A DNA stretch of 64,000 nucleotides from Cephalopachus bancanus (GCA_027257055.1 JAPVLO010000044.1:3472001-3536000), one strand, 5' to 3'. Positions 42,531 to 53,794 are shown, counted from the stretch's first letter. The notes: generated by a model from the letters alone, not told the origin. Made by a program: numbers and translations.

Positions 42531-43175
42531 TCTCTCTGAGCAGCTTCATCAGGAATGATTTTCACATCGGCTGCCACACACCCAGGCCCCTCAGCACCTC
42601 CAGGCCAAGCCCTCTGCCCGAGCCCCCCATTAATGCTAATGGAAGTCCCGTGGCTTAGACAGGGCGCCCCGCTGGAAAGAGGCCTCGGGACGCCCACCTG
42701 CAAACATGACCTTTTCTTCTGTAAGAGACAAGATTTCAAAATCAATCGGGCCTGCAGGGCCTGCCGGGCCTGCCCATCCCCGCCACGTGGCGCTGCTCCC
42801 GGAAGAGGTCACGTGCTTACAACTGGTGGGGCGAGTCTGGGAGCCAGGTGCCTGGGAGGTCGCTGTCTGGCCTTGCTGCTGGAGTGCCTCTCTGAAAAGG
42901 CCACAGGAGTAGTTTGTGGTTGCACGAAACCCTCCCACACCTTGGAACCAGCACAGCCACAGTGGCAAGCACACGGACAGAGAGAGTTTCACACATGCTG
43001 CATGAACTGCACAGTGCTGCCCAGACAGGAGCACTGGACACCGCTGTCACCCCCATTCCATGCATGGGGAAGCTGCATGGAGAGGTCTGAGCACTTGCTC
43101 CAGTTGTGGCAAGTAGGGGTGGTACTGGGATCTGGACCCAGGAAGGCTAGTCCCAACCAGTGTCTGCGATGAGGC
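42531..43175. other. Unique GC-rich non-coding sequence
   Basis: A 205-codon plus frame (42555-43172) and a 132-codon minus frame overlap here. The plus frame has no known domain or codon signature. A CRAC/GPAGPAGPA-like peptide comes from a short CTGCNGGGC triplet-like repeat at 42750-42775. I treat both as chance. Confidence 0.4.
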
Positions 43176-43179
43176 TCTA

Positions 43180-43400
43180 CCCCCTCTTGCTCACTCAGCA
43201 AACCCTTGACAGGCACCTGCTCTGTGCCAAGCCCGTGCCGGGGACACAGAGGCTAGTCATACACAGTTCCTCCCCACCAGAGTCACTGTCCCAAGCGGAA
43301 GGGATGCCACAGGTCAGGGGTGTGATGGAGGCCTGGAGGGAGGGAGGGGTCAGGGAGGACTTTCTGTAGGAGGGGATCTCTGAACAGAGCAGAAGGGGCT
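43180..43400 (-). repeat. L2 LINE fragment, inverted
   Basis: TGACAGGCACCTGCTCTGTG, GCCGGGGACACAGAGGCTAG and GTGTGATGGAGGCCTGGAGG fit the inverted L2 3' region. Confidence 0.65.
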
Positions 43401-44110
43401 CAGGGACCCGAGTATGCCTTAGGGAATTGGTGCTTGGGTGCATATAGGCATGTGTGTGTGTGGGCAGGTCATGTGCGTCTGTGTGCATGTGTGCAGACCT
43501 GGGGACTGACCCCACAGGTACAATGTGTCCAAGTCTTAGGACCCTAGCAGAAGCTGTGAAGGCAGCAACAGCAGTAGGGCAGTAAGGAGGGGATCCTTCT
43601 TCCCCAGAAGAAAGGGGCTGTCAGGCTCGCTCCTAGGGAGCTGGAGCTGAGGGTCTGGCCCTGGTTGTCCCGGGAAGGCTGACCTGCACACAAGAGGCGT
43701 ATCCACAGGCCTCTAGGCTTCCAGGTAGACGGGATTCAGGAAGCAAGCCCCGAGGCCTGTGTGGAAGTTGTCCCTCAGGTAGTGGTCCTCAGGCAGCCAT
43801 CACTGGCTTATAGAAGGGGTGGTCTGATTTTGCAGCTTGAAGGCCTTTAGACGCAACAGGCCGTCTCTGCTCACAGTCCCCGCCCATCCCTCTTGGTCAC
43901 ACCTGCACTCACTCACATTTCCATTCCCTGCCTGGCCTCTGAAGACATTTGTGTTTGAGTACTACTCTGCTTTAGCAACTTCAAATTCTTCACAGAAGAA
44001 TCTTCTATACAACAAACACATCTTGTCAAGGGCCTCTCACAGGAAAACTCCCATGTGCAGTTATGCTAGCAACATTTCTGTTTCTTTGTCTTACCAAAGA
44101 ACCCCTATTC
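43401..44110. other. Unique sequence with a GT-rich patch
   Basis: 43440-43500 is TGTG/GCATGTG-rich. The rest is unassigned. Confidence 0.4.
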
Positions 44111-44114
44111 CACC

Positions 44115-44215
44115 AGGGTGAGGTCATTCACTCATCCAACACATGTGCAGAGAGCATCTCATCTTTGTCAACCTCCATTCCAGGTGCTGAGCCAAGGATG
44201 TGGATGCTCCACCCT
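44115..44215 (-). repeat. L2 3' end relic, inverted
   Basis: GTCATTCACTCATCCAACAC, 'tccattccaggtgctgagcc' resembles the inverted L2 terminus. Confidence 0.45.
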
Positions 44216-44535
44216 CCTGGCAAGCCCATCCCTGTGGTCTCAGACGGTGAGTGGAAGGTGCAAAGGGTAGGGCAGGGCCTGCATGGTCAACCTCCAGGGC
44301 CAGCTGGCCCCAAGGAGCCTGATGGCAGACTCAGACCCTGCCTTATGTCCAGTGGGAGTCAAGGAAGAACACAGCCAGCAAGCCCCTCCTCGAGGACGCA
44401 GCTAGGTTCACCAGTACCCGGCCCCAACCGCGTGCACATCAGCCCCTGGTTGGCTAATGCCAGCCCAGGTGTGAGGTTCCAGGAACAGGAGGAGAATGTG
44501 TAGAATGGCTTAGAGCAGCCATCTGACAGCCAGAG
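44216..44535. other. Unique GC-rich sequence
   Basis: Nothing recognised. Confidence 0.35.
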
Positions 44536-44539
44536 GAGG

Positions 44540-44655
44540 GGGTCCCCACTCTACAGTTGAGGAAACTAAGGCTCTGGCAGGCCACGACACACAGCCAGGA
44601 GAGGATGCACAGGAACCTGAGTCTGCCTGACGTCAGAGCCAGGAGTCAGGCTGAC
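44540..44655 (-). repeat. MIR SINE fragment, inverted
   Basis: CTCTACAGTTGAGGAAACTA, AGGCTCTGGCAGGCCACGAC and 'acacacagccaggagaggat' fit inverted MIR. Confidence 0.6.
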
Positions 44656-45050
44656 CCCGCTGGGGGCATAGCTCTCAAGAGGTGTTTTCCTGCCGTCCCC
44701 CAAGGGCTGCCAACCTGCCACCCACCTCCTTCTTCAACTCCTGCCTGCTCTCCAGGTCCTCCTCCGTGAAGCAGAGGCCCATCTGGCTTTAGCAAGGTTT
44801 CTGCTTCCCTGCTGTTGGCACCACAGACTGAACGCCTGTGTCACACTGGTGGGTGGTCCTGTGTGGGAAAGGGGGCTCTTCCTCCCGGGATGTACCTCCA
44901 CCTCGGGGCTGTGCTGAAGGCAGGCCCGCCATCGAATGCAGTCATTCAGACTCAACATCTGTCCATGGATCAAGTCACTTGGCTCTAGCCAGCGTGAGCA
45001 GGCGCTGAAATCAGTCACGGGTGACCTCGTCACTGAACTGGCTGTGGGAC
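44656..45050. other. Unique non-coding sequence
   Basis: Nothing recognised. Confidence 0.35.
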
Positions 45051-45054
45051 CGTG

Positions 45055-45165
45055 AATCTTGAGCCCCCTCCTTGATCTGCAAAATGGGATGCTCATCCTC
45101 TCCCACAGGGCAACTACGAGGTGCTTGGAACCAAAGGCATCCTGTAAGAGCTCCGTAAATACCAG
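45055..45165 (+). repeat. MIR SINE 3' half
   Basis: TCCTTGATCTGCAAAATGGG, ATGCTCATCCTCTCCCACAG and 'aggtgcttggaaccaaaggc' follow the MIR core and 3' half. Confidence 0.6.
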
Positions 45166-45324
45166 CGTAAAGCTTCTTTCCCATGACAGGCTGAGGGTGG
45201 GAAGGCAGAAAGACTTGGTGCAGGAGAAGGATCCACTTGAGAAACTAGGTTCTGCACAGGAGGCTGGAAACGGGGTTCAGCATGCATGCTAGACAAGAAC
45301 AGCCCATAAATCCATCAGGGTCTT

Positions 45325-45770
45325 TTGGTTGCCAGTGACAGAAACACAATCCCAGCCAGCCTCAACCCAGAGGAATTTACCAGCTTGTGGGTTGGAAACA
45401 TCCAGACACGACCTGCCTCAGCAACGACTCAGCACAGGGCCCCGGAGACCACTTGGGCTCTGGTTCTTTCCCTGTTTTGGCTCCTCCCTGCCTCTGTCTT
45501 TGGGCTGGCTCTCTTCTTGCAGCATCCCCCTCCAACTCAGAGAATAGTCATCAGCAGCTCTGGGACAACACCCTTCCAGGCTCCAAAACATGGCAAATCC
45601 CAAGAGGCCTTGGCCAGAGTCTTCAGCAAAAGCTTTGTGACACTCTCTGATGGGACCAGCTCAGTCACAGGTCCGCCCTAAGCGGTCATGTGGCCTTGGG
45701 GATATGTGTGCTGACTGGCCAGGACAAGTCACGTGCTCCCTCTGGTACAGCCCAGATCCTGTGGTCTAAG
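45325..45770 (-). mobile_element. Old LTR-like repeat, inverted
   Basis: TTTTGGTTGCCAGTGACAGA, AACACAATCCCAGCCAGCCT, GCCTCTGTCTTTGGGCTGGC, GCAGCATCCCCCTCC and 'aggacaagtcacgtgctccc' match the inverted form of an old ERVL/MaLR-like LTR. Related copies appear at 46815 (same orientation) and 54800-55205 (opposite). Confidence 0.5.
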
Positions 45771-45834
45771 GCGGGGGTGGGGGCACTCTGGACAGAGAGG
45801 AATCATGTCCACCCACCACACTGAATGAATCCAG

Positions 45835-45975
45835 CCTCTGCTCACTGATTCATTCAGAGTCATCCTTTCTCTCTGCAGCTCCTGTTCATCCTTAAAAACA
45901 CAGCTCAAGTGCCCACTGCTACCAGAAGTCTGCACAGCAGTGTCATCCTTCTCTGAGCCTCTGTGGTACAGGAAG
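45835..45975 (+). repeat. L2 LINE relic
   Basis: CAGCTCCTGTTCATCCTTAA, AAACACAGCTCAAGTGCCCA and 'tcatccttctctgagcctct' fit the L2 3' region. Confidence 0.55.
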
Positions 45976-46149
45976 CTTGTGCCACATCATATATCAGCCT
46001 CTGGATCATGATTCCTGGAGTAGCTGAAGTCCTGCCTGAGGTTTGCCAAGTATAGGCATGCTATTGGGCATGCTATCCTTATAACAACCGAGTGGCAGGG
46101 GCAGCCCCTGTCAGCCAGGGCTGACCTAGCACTCACAGCCAGGCTGTGG

Positions 46150-46590
46150 TGTTCTATTCGACACAGACAGTCCACAGCACACCCACAGCAGACAGGACCA
46201 CTCGATACCCACGAAGGACCAAAAGACAAGCTCGGTCTGCAGTCCTGCCTGAACAGACAGAGTATGAACACCATCCACGTGATGAAGCTGCCCAAACGTC
46301 CTGGCTAAGATGTGTCTTCGCCAATTTGCTGTGTTCCTCCCGCCTTCCACATAAGGATCACTGAGCTTTCCGATCATAGAATGGCCTTTGCTTCCTGACA
46401 GCATCCAACCCAGAGAAAAAGCCCACCAAGTCACTTAACACAAGTCAAAAATCCTATGACACGTCCTTTTAACACACTTTTCCTGAGACCCCATGGGTGT
46501 GTGTTCTTTTCCATTACAACGAGTCAATAAATCCAAATCTGATGAACTTGAAGGTGTGTTCCTAGTAGTCTTTGACTGGAGGACATTGCG
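46150..46590 (+). mobile_element. Possible LTR, plus orientation
   Basis: CCATGGGTGTGTGTTCTTTT, GAGTCAATAAATCCAAATCT with AATAAA at 46526-46531 resembles a retroviral LTR R/U5 region. The upstream part (CATCCACGTGATGAAGCTGC, GATCACTGAGCTTTCCGATC) is unassigned. No TSD was found. Confidence 0.35.
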
Positions 46591-46609
46591 TGATTCTGCA
46601 GAAAAGATG

Positions 46610-46725
46610 CTTTTGTTCTTGTATCACAGGTAAGGGAACTGAGGTTCAGAGAAGTTAAGAAGTTGCCTAAATCCACACATCAGGGAGCTGGGGAAGCTCG
46701 GTTGCCTGAAGCTCTTTCCTTGAAA
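46610..46725 (-). repeat. MIR SINE fragment, inverted
   Basis: TATCACAGGTAAGGGAACTG, AGGTTCAGAGAAGTTAAGAA and GTTGCCTAAATCCACACATC fit inverted MIR. Confidence 0.65.
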
Positions 46726-46765
46726 ATTCATTCATATTTATCCTGTCTTGCCTTTGTAATTATCT

Positions 46766-46783
46766 GTGTGTGTGTGTGTGTGA
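46766..46783. repeat. (TG)n microsatellite
   Basis: About nine TG units followed by AGTGCACATGTGTG. Confidence 0.9.
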
Positions 46784-46814
46784 GTGCACATGTGTGTATC
46801 TTGTAGTCATCAGT

Positions 46815-47070
46815 GCTGCTTGGGGCGCAAGTGACAGAATTTGACTCAAACCAGCTCAAGCACAAACAGGGTTTGGCTCAAAGGCCCTGTAGTGACTGGT
46901 GGAGTCTGAAAGCAGGACTGTGCAGGGTCTCCAGGACAGCAGCCGGGAATGTAGGCCCTGTGGGAACGCTGTCTCCTGTCCCCTCTCTGAAGATCAGCTT
47001 TCCTAGTTGATGTGGTAGGAAACACCTGCTCCAAGAAACCTTGTTTAGCGCCAAGACTTCCCAATGACAG
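46815..47070 (-). mobile_element. Old LTR-like repeat, inverted (second copy)
   Basis: CTTGGGGCGCAAGTGACAGA, 'atttgactcaaaccagctca' and AGCACAAACAGGGTTTGGCT match the same family as 45325-45770, with the expected TTGCAAGTGACAGA start. Confidence 0.5.
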
Positions 47071-48515
47071 TTTCCCATAAGAACTCCGATTCTCCTGCCT
47101 TGGGTGAGTGCACACCCCAAACCATCAACTGAGGATAGACATGGGGCCCTGGCCAGTGCAGGCTCTTATGGTTCCTGCACATAAAATGGAGCTAGGGCTG
47201 GGGAATTCCCTGAAGAGGGGAGAAGAGTTCTGGACAGAGAGCATGTTTTTCCAGCTGGCATGACAGCTAGCATGCAGCAGGACTCTTGTTCCAAGGCCTA
47301 GTGCCTCCATTCCTTATAGGCGAGCCCCAGATCTCTCCCTCACGCAGCCAAGGTGCAGGACAGCTCACAGAGGACCTGGGGCAGGGGGGGTGGTTTCATG
47401 CTCCAGGGCTTTTTTCTACTAACAAGGTCCAGGTGTGCAATGCTCAAACAGGTGCGTGATGGCCATCATTAAGCGACTAGTTACAGCACTGGCTGGTCGC
47501 CATGCCTGGGTCTGGCTCCACCTCCAGGCGCCCCGGGGTCTCTAGAGTCTGGCTCCACTGTGGGTATCAGAACCTGGGACAGGATCACATGGAACCCTGC
47601 CTGCAGTTGTGGAAGCCCCATGTCCGGCTGCTCCCAGGGACTTCTCAGCCCTCTCCGCTACCCCATACCCAAGGCAGCCGCTGTCTTCTCTTGGCTTCTC
47701 TGCCTGGGTCTGGAAACTCCTGGGCTGTCACTGGGCTCTTCCTGCTGTCCCAGCTGCCCCGCTGATGGTGCAGACCCCTCCTGCCTGCCGTCACGCGCCA
47801 TTTGTTACAGCGCCACCTCCTGGGTCGCCCCAGGCCTCTTACCCACCTCCACGCTTTTCCACTCACCGTGTTTTTAACTTTCCCCTTCCTAACTGGACAC
47901 TGCAAGCCACCAGAACTGCATGTGTGTGGGTATGTCCCTAAGCATGTCCAGGTGACTGTCCCTGGCTGTGTCCCTGTGTGGCTGGTGTGTGTGTGTGCAC
48001 TTGCTGGGTTCTTACTCTTAGTCCTTCTTGCTCTACTCGGGATTTCTGCTTGTTCATGAAGTGGGAGTTAGGGTCCCAAGCATTTCATGGGGGAGTCTTG
48101 CCTTCCATTTTGACAACTCTTTCAGTTTTCAAATCCCACCTCCTGCCACCTTGAAACAGCCCTGTAGGCAAGGCAGGTGGACGATCGGCCTTTTCTTGGC
48201 TTGGAGTAGGGGTGACTTGCTTCACATCACAGCTAGCTCTCAACACCCTAAAACAGGTAGGGCTAGAAGGGAACTTAGGGATCCTGTCACCTAGCCCCTC
48301 ACGTCTCTATACGAAATGGATCTGCCCTTGGGTCAGTCCTATTACCATGGCCCCTGAAGAACCCTGTTATAATTGTTGTAACTATTGTTAGGCTGAACCA
48401 TGTGAAATTGCCAATGGTTAGCCTTTCTGATCCACAGGAAAGTCCTTTCATGCGGTTTTATATAATACTAATTTAATTATGTGACACCCACATTCAGTCC
48501 CAGAACTAGTGCATT
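47071..48515. other. Unique non-coding sequence
   Basis: About 1.4 kb with no recognised repeat. GC-rich at 47500-47880, AT-rich at 48360-48480 (TTGTTGTAACTATTGTTAGG; TAATACTAATTTAATTATG). Overlapping frames on both strands at 47600-47900 have no domain. Confidence 0.4.
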
Positions 48516-48519
48516 CCCG

Positions 48520-48680
48520 GTGACTTGCATTTACTTATGTGGCAGCCCGATGGGGTCTACAGATTGGGAAACAGAGGCACAGGGAGGCCAGGGGACCTCC
48601 CCATGCTGCACGGGCGGTGGAAGAGGACTGAGACCCTGCTGGCCTGCCCTCTAAACCCCCGACTTCCAAATCCACCGCTT
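48520..48680 (-). repeat. MIR SINE, inverted
   Basis: CTACAGATTGGGAAACAGAG, GCACAGGGAGGCCAGGGGAC and 'acccccgacttccaaatcca' fit inverted MIR. Confidence 0.65.
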
Positions 48681-48689
48681 GACCTGTCA

Positions 48690-48965
48690 CACAGCCTCTC
48701 TGTTCACTGGAACTCACCCACCTTTCCCTTCATGAGGTATTGCAGGAGTGCCTGCGCCTGCCAGGCACAGAGCATGAATGAAGAATGAGCAGCCCAGTTG
48801 TGCATCCCACCCACAGTCCAGCGGGCAGAAGAAACACAGCCTGCCATGAAATGTACGTGCTACCAGCTAGCAACGTTCAGACAGGAGGGGTGTGATCTCC
48901 CTTGAGGAGACTGGCCAGGGAAGCCGTCTCCGAGGGGGTGACATTTAAGCCACCGTCTGCCGGCA
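48690..48965 (-). repeat. L2-like relic, inverted
   Basis: GCGCCTGCCAGGCACAGAGC, then a decayed 'gtccagcgggcagaagaaac' and GAGGGGGTGACATTTAAGCC resemble the inverted L2 3' region. Confidence 0.5.
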
Positions 48966-49575
48966 GGTCCCATACCTGTCACTCCCCTGCCTTTTCGAAT
49001 CTTGTACTTCTGAGCCATCTTGACCTCTTGGCCCCTTCTTCAGCCTCTGGTCCAGGGAGGTTTTTAGTCATGAGGTGAACAACCCTCTTGTAACTGGAGT
49101 GTTGAAATCCCTGAACAAAAGCGGCTCGTCAGTTTCGTGAGGCCCACATGCTCTGCACACACCCCACTCTCGGCTCCCATTCCCGACTCCGGTTCATGGA
49201 AGACTTTTTTTAAAAATGGGAGAAATGTGACTTCTGGCATTTATTCTCCTGGTCTTTGAGAGGATGGAGCTCTGGGGTATGTCACACGATGCACCATAGT
49301 CTGTCCTGGGGCGGAGGTCTCCTGCAAAAAAGTCCTGGGAGAGTAGGCCAAAGTGAGACTCCCTGTGGAGGCCTTAGGCTGTGGCTGGCATGGACAGGTG
49401 TCCACCAGAGTGGAAACACTGCTGCCTGGGCCTCCTGTGCCTCCCGGGCAGGGCTGGAGGCTAGTGAAGAGAGGAGGAGGAAGGGAGACCAGAGGCCATG
49501 GAGGTTGTGGGGATCCACAACTCCCAGTGCTGAGTGGTTTGTTACCACATCCCGAGGAAACACAGAGCGGGCCCA
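48966..49575. other. Unique non-coding sequence
   Basis: Nothing recognised. Frames of about 110-190 codons overlap on both strands over 49256-49851 without coding evidence. Confidence 0.4.
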
Positions 49576-49579
49576 TGAG

Positions 49580-49735
49580 GTGGGTTGAATCATAGTCCCC
49601 GCTTCACAGATGAGGACACAGGTTCGGTGACTCAGGTGGTTTTCCACCCAGGCCAGGTCTGTGTTCTGGCTGTAACACATCCAACTCACTGGCACCCAGG
49701 GCTGCAGTCCAGTGCTCTGTGACCTTGGAGGTAGT
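49580..49735 (-). repeat. MIR SINE fragment, inverted
   Basis: TCCCCGCTTCACAGATGAGG, ACACAGGTTCGGTGACTCAG and 'ctgcagtccagtgctctgtg' fit inverted MIR. Confidence 0.6.
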
Positions 49736-49899
49736 GCGTGTTCTGCCTGGATCCTCGGTGTGGAGGGATGAAGAAGCACCCAGCAGGTGCACTGTCGCTC
49801 CCTGGACCTCTGTCCCTGAGCGTGTGTTGGGGTGGTATGGCAGCTCTGCATCCTGTCCGCATCTCCTCCTCACTTTCTGAGTTTCTGGGCCATGTTCTC

Positions 49900-50260
49900 A
49901 CTCACTTCCTCCTCTCTCTCTCTTCATTTTGTGGTCTCTATCTTGCTCCTCCATCCATGTTTCTTTCTGCCTCAGTTTTCCCTTTGTCTCTTTCCATCTT
50001 GTAGGCGCTCCCCCCTTCATTTTATTCTGTCTGGCTTTGCCTCTCTGCCGCCTCCCTCGGCCTCTCTTTGCACCTCCAACTGTGTCTCTCCCTTTATCTC
50101 TCCCTCTGTCTCACTTCTCAGTTTCTGTCTGTTGTTTACTGTGAGTCTCTAACCCCTGACTTCCTGCTCTCACCTTCTCTCTCAAGTCCTCTGTTTTTCA
50201 TATTCGGCCCATCTCTGTCTCTCCCCTTCCCCCAACCCCGGCTCTCTCAGAACAGGTGCT
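49900..50260. repeat. Pyrimidine-rich (CT/TCTC) low-complexity tract
   Basis: About 360 bp of C/T-rich sequence with many TCTC, CTCCCT and TTTCTC runs. Ser/Leu/Pro-rich frames on plus here come from the base bias. Strand asymmetry of this kind can form H-DNA, though the tract is not perfectly mirrored. Confidence 0.75.
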
Positions 50261-51415
50261 GTTCCTCATCATCTCCCTCAGACTAAGCCCCGCACTCATG
50301 ACAGACCTGGCCTGTGTGACCCTCGCCTCTCCCATCATCTCCACAGCAGGCAGGGCAAGGGCCTGGCCCCACCCGGCTGGGAAAGCAGAGCCAGGAGGTG
50401 CACAATGACATGCACGTTGTCACTGACTGCCCGACGAGTACCTGGTGGGAACCCCAGCCTGTGTGATCCATGTGTGGCTCCCGTGCCCCTGTGCTTGAAG
50501 CCAAGTTTGCCCTGAGGTGAGGGAACCTGCCACACTTCCCCTCAGCCCTGTCCCATCACTGACCCCGACTGTCCCATGGTCAGACACACGCAAGTGGCCC
50601 CCATGACCACCTCGCCTGAGTGGGGTCCTACCTGGCCTGCTCAGTGCTGTTGGCACATAGTGGGTGGTGGGAGTGCCTCTCTGTGCTGAGACAAAGGGAG
50701 CTTTAGCAAACATGTCAACAAAGCCAGAGGCTGTGCACTCCCTGCTGAGCTCTCTGGCCCTCTGGGAGGACTGAGTTCCTCTGAAAGATGTGAGAAGCCA
50801 CCTGCCCTTTTGCTATGAGGTATGACGAAATGATTCTTGAGAAACGTTATTTCAGCAAATCCGCACAGGACGCCACTCTAAGTCAGAGCTGCGGTGGGAG
50901 CCTGCCTTGTCACCTGCACCTCAGGGTTCTGAGAACCATGGAAGACCCTTCTGAAGCCCCTTCCTCAGGCAGATAATGACTGTGACTGGAGGTGTCTCAC
51001 CAGGCCAGCCTTTGTCACCTGGGTGAAGAATTAACTTTCCCCCAGGGCAGGGACAGAAAAACCCCTCATCTCTGAGTGCAGGCAGGAGGGCAGAGAGATG
51101 GGCCCCACTGGGATCTCTGCCATTCTCTGGGCCTTGAAAAGCCTCCATGTGTCCTGAGTTTAAAGGAAAAGGAATGAGTTTCAAGTGGGAAAACTTCATG
51201 GGTGTCCAGTGTCTTCACACGGTCCTCCAGCCTCGCCATCCTGCCGGCGGTAGGGAGGGACATGAAAGGTGCCCGTGAGGACAGAGGCGCCAGCTCACCC
51301 AAGCCCAGGCTGGGAAAAACCCCGCCCTCACCCACTTTAGAAGCCCCCTTGGAAGCCCCCAGGTAAAACCTCCACTTCCTTTATCCCAAGCCTCTTTTTT
51401 GAGGTTTGCCTGCAT
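50261..51415. other. Unique non-coding sequence
   Basis: No recognised repeat. GC-rich, with a short AT-rich patch at 50810-50880. No gene evidence. Confidence 0.4.
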
Positions 51416-51740
51416 TTTTTGATCTTAACAAGTTTTTTTTGTGTGTGTCATCTTTGCCAGGGCTTTTACAATGAGATTTCCTTTTATTTTAAAAACGGTG
51501 GCTTTCAAGCCTTTTCTCATCTGTGATTGTTTCATGTTTGCAGGTTTCTGGAAGGTTTGGAGCCAGTCCCTGGGTGGGCAACTTCCCATCTGCTCCTTGC
51601 TCTGCTCCTCTGCTTGGAAGGGGTTGGGGCCTCGAAGTGACAGCCTCCTTTTAGCTGTCCTCTGTCTGGACCAGCACTGAAGGCAAAAGGTGCAGGGCTC
51701 TCTTCCAGCTGCCACCCCAGACTACCCCCTCTGCCTGAGG
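51416..51740. other. Unassigned T-rich stretch
   Basis: TTTTGATCTTAACAAG, a T8 run, then TTTATTTTAAAAACGGTGGC and TGTGATTGTTTCATGTTTGC. It is AT-rich with no family recognised; it could be constrained or an unknown old repeat. Confidence 0.3.
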
Positions 51741-51769
51741 GAGGATACCTTGTGGGTGGAGGCAGGCTA

Positions 51770-51891
51770 CCTGAGCTCCAGCCTCTAGACTTAGGGCAGG
51801 TACTGGCAGGCTTTAAGCCTCAGTCGTCCCATCTGTACAGTGGAAATAGTAATAGTACTATAAGATAATAATAGCAGGTACTTACTCATGG
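51770..51891 (+). repeat. MIR SINE, 5' part, split by the LTR
   Basis: AAGCCTCAGTCGTCCCATCT, GTACAGTGGAAATAGTAATA and GCAGGTACTTACTCATGG are MIR. Its continuation resumes at 53061 (ATGGACAGTGCTTGGCACAG), after the LTR. Confidence 0.8.
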
Positions 51892-53060
51892 TGTTAGGGC
51901 ACACTCCCAACAGGGCCTCCAGAATGTTAGGTCAGGCCTGCTGGGGCTATGGGGTGTCTGGTGTGCAATCTGATGCCCCATGAAAGATGCAAAGAATTGC
52001 ACAGAAGTTAGATTAGAAAATATGGTTTATTTAGAAAGCAAATTAGAGAAAGAGAAAGAGGAGATTCTCCTGCCCAAGGTAGGGGAGGGGGCCAAAGCTT
52101 AAGAAAACATGGCCAGCTGGGCACTGTGGCTCAAGTCTGTAATCTCAGCCCTTTGGGAGAGGTGCGGGGATTGCCTGAGCCCATGGGTTCAAGAACAGCC
52201 TGGGCAACTTGGTGAGACCTCAACTCTACAATAAGTCACAAAAGTAGTTGGGCGTGATAGCGCACGCCTGCAGTTCCAGCTACTTGGAAGGTTGAGGTGG
52301 AAGAATCACCAGAGCCCAGTAGGTGGATGCTGGGGTGGCTGTGAGCATGCCACTGCACTCCAGCCTGGGTGACGGAGACTTCAACTCAAAAAAAAGAAAG
52401 AAAAAGAAAAAAGAAAGAAAACATGGCCTGACCACAGCTCGAAGAGTATATGGCCACACCATAGTTTAGCAAAGCAATGACAAAATGGCTGCTCATGGTT
52501 GAGTCCTCTTAACTTTTTCCCGTGGACGGGGAAAGGTCATTAAGATGTTTGGGTGGTGGTCTGCTCCACGTCATCACAAAGGGGCAGATAAGTGCAGGTA
52601 CTGATGTCAGGTGATGGATAGCAGGCAGATGGGTGGGTTAGTCACATGATTGCTGCCGTGGTGGTGGGTTAGATGGGAGACAAGGGGAGGGGTTTTCCTG
52701 CAAGAGATTTATCAGACATTTGCAATACGCAAACTCCTTAGCAAAAAAGGTGGTCTCTTATAATTTCTATGACTCTGTCCTTGTCTTGCATCTGATGGAG
52801 ATTTGCTGAGGGGGTGGGGTGGGGTATGCTGCAGCTTGGCCTGCAGTGAAATGTCTGAATGCTTCCTAAAACCTGCCTATTGGAAATTTATCTTATCTAT
52901 GTCTAATCTGTGCTAGATTCAAAGTGTGTCAGGGGTAAAGTCTAAGAAAAAATGGCTATGCTGAGGCAAAAAGACTAAACTAAGAATAAACTAAATTTAT
53001 TCTAGGTTTCTGTAGGTACCTCCGTTCAAATGGTATAAGTCATAGTCCTGTAAGATGACA
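51892..53060 (-). mobile_element. Solitary LTR inside a MIR, with 5-bp TSD
   Basis: The element starts TGTTAGGGCACACTCC (51892) and ends GTAAGATGACA (53060), so it has TG...CA ends. It is flanked by CATGG at 51887-51891 and 53061-53065. Read on minus, AATAAA (plus 52026-52031, in CTAAATAAACC) lies about 135 bp from the U5 end. Without the Alu at 52115-52428 the LTR is about 855 bp. No internal viral genes remain, so it is a recombined solo LTR. The virus family is not identified. Confidence 0.82.
52115..52414 (+). repeat. Alu dimer, type A, inside the LTR
   Basis: Exact 14-bp TSD AAGAAAACATGGCC at 52101-52114 and 52415-52428. Both arms are present; the right arm has GTGAGCATGCCACTGC and the tail ends ACTTCAACTCAAAA plus an A/G-rich run. 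It inserted after the LTR. Confidence 0.97.
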
Positions 53061-53120
53061 CATGGACAGTGCTTGGCACAGTGCCTGGCACAGAGTACAG
53101 ACTTAATAAATGGAACGCAT
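53061..53120 (+). repeat. MIR SINE, 3' remainder
   Basis: ATGGACAGTGCTTGGCACAG, TGCCTGGCACAGAGTACAGA and CTTAATAAATGG complete the MIR interrupted at 51891. Confidence 0.8.
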
Positions 53121-53124
53121 CATG

Positions 53125-53440
53125 GCAGGATACACCCTTGACCTCTCAGACCCCTGTGAGCACCTCCTTCTCTCTCTGTCCAGCTTCCACAACCTTTTCG
53201 CCCATCTGCTCCCCATTAAGCGCCGCCCACTGGCAGATGTCCCTGGAGCCACCACAGCTTTGGATCCTGGCTGACCTGGTCCCTCCTCCTGGGACCCTTC
53301 CCATACTGACACGTGTGGAAAGACGCCTCCATCCTTCCAGGCTCTGCTCAATGCCACCTACCCTAGTTATCTCCTTTACCTCCCCTGGCCCAAGTGGGGA
53401 TCTGTCATGCCTTCCTCATTGCCTGTATGATGGAATTTGG
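53125..53440 (+). repeat. L2 LINE fragment
   Basis: ATCCTTCCAGGCTCTGCTCA, AATGCCACCTACCCTAGTTA and GGGGATCTGTCATGCCTTCC follow the L2 3' region. Confidence 0.65.
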
Positions 53441-53479
53441 TTTTTATTTCACTTAGTGATGCAGCAAGTGCTGGGTGGG

Positions 53480-53600
53480 TCTGACTCTGGAATCAGGTGA
53501 TGGTTTTCCCATTTCCTGTTTGTGCAACCAAGAGCATGCTCCTTAATCCCTTCGAACTTCAGCTTCTTCCATCTGTGGATGGAGATGGCGATATTTCTAC
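53480..53600 (+). repeat. MIR SINE fragment
   Basis: GACTCTGGAATCAGGTGATG, 'tccttaatcccttcgaactt' and GCTTCTTCCATCTGTGGATG fit the MIR 5' half and core. Confidence 0.6.
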
Positions 53601-53639
53601 AGCATCAGCTTCATGAGAGGGGCTTTCTGCTTCTTACAC

Positions 53640-53705
53640 TCTGCTGTATTTTCAGCATGAGAATTACGGGCACTCAATAAATAACTTCCCATGGATGATG
53701 ATCAC
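53640..53705 (+). repeat. L2 3' end
   Basis: GCTGTATTTTCAGCATGAGA and GGCACTCAATAAATAACTTC are the L2 terminus. Confidence 0.7.
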
Positions 53706-53794
53706 TGAGTTTATAGAATTCTTAACTACTTGACATATAACTAGTGCCCAGTAAATGTTATTTTTCTTTATACTGTGTCCATTATTATAAGAAA

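Noticed and set aside
42555..43172. 205-codon plus frame
   Set aside because: No domain. A GPAGPAGPA-like stretch comes from a short local triplet-like repeat and is not a collagen.
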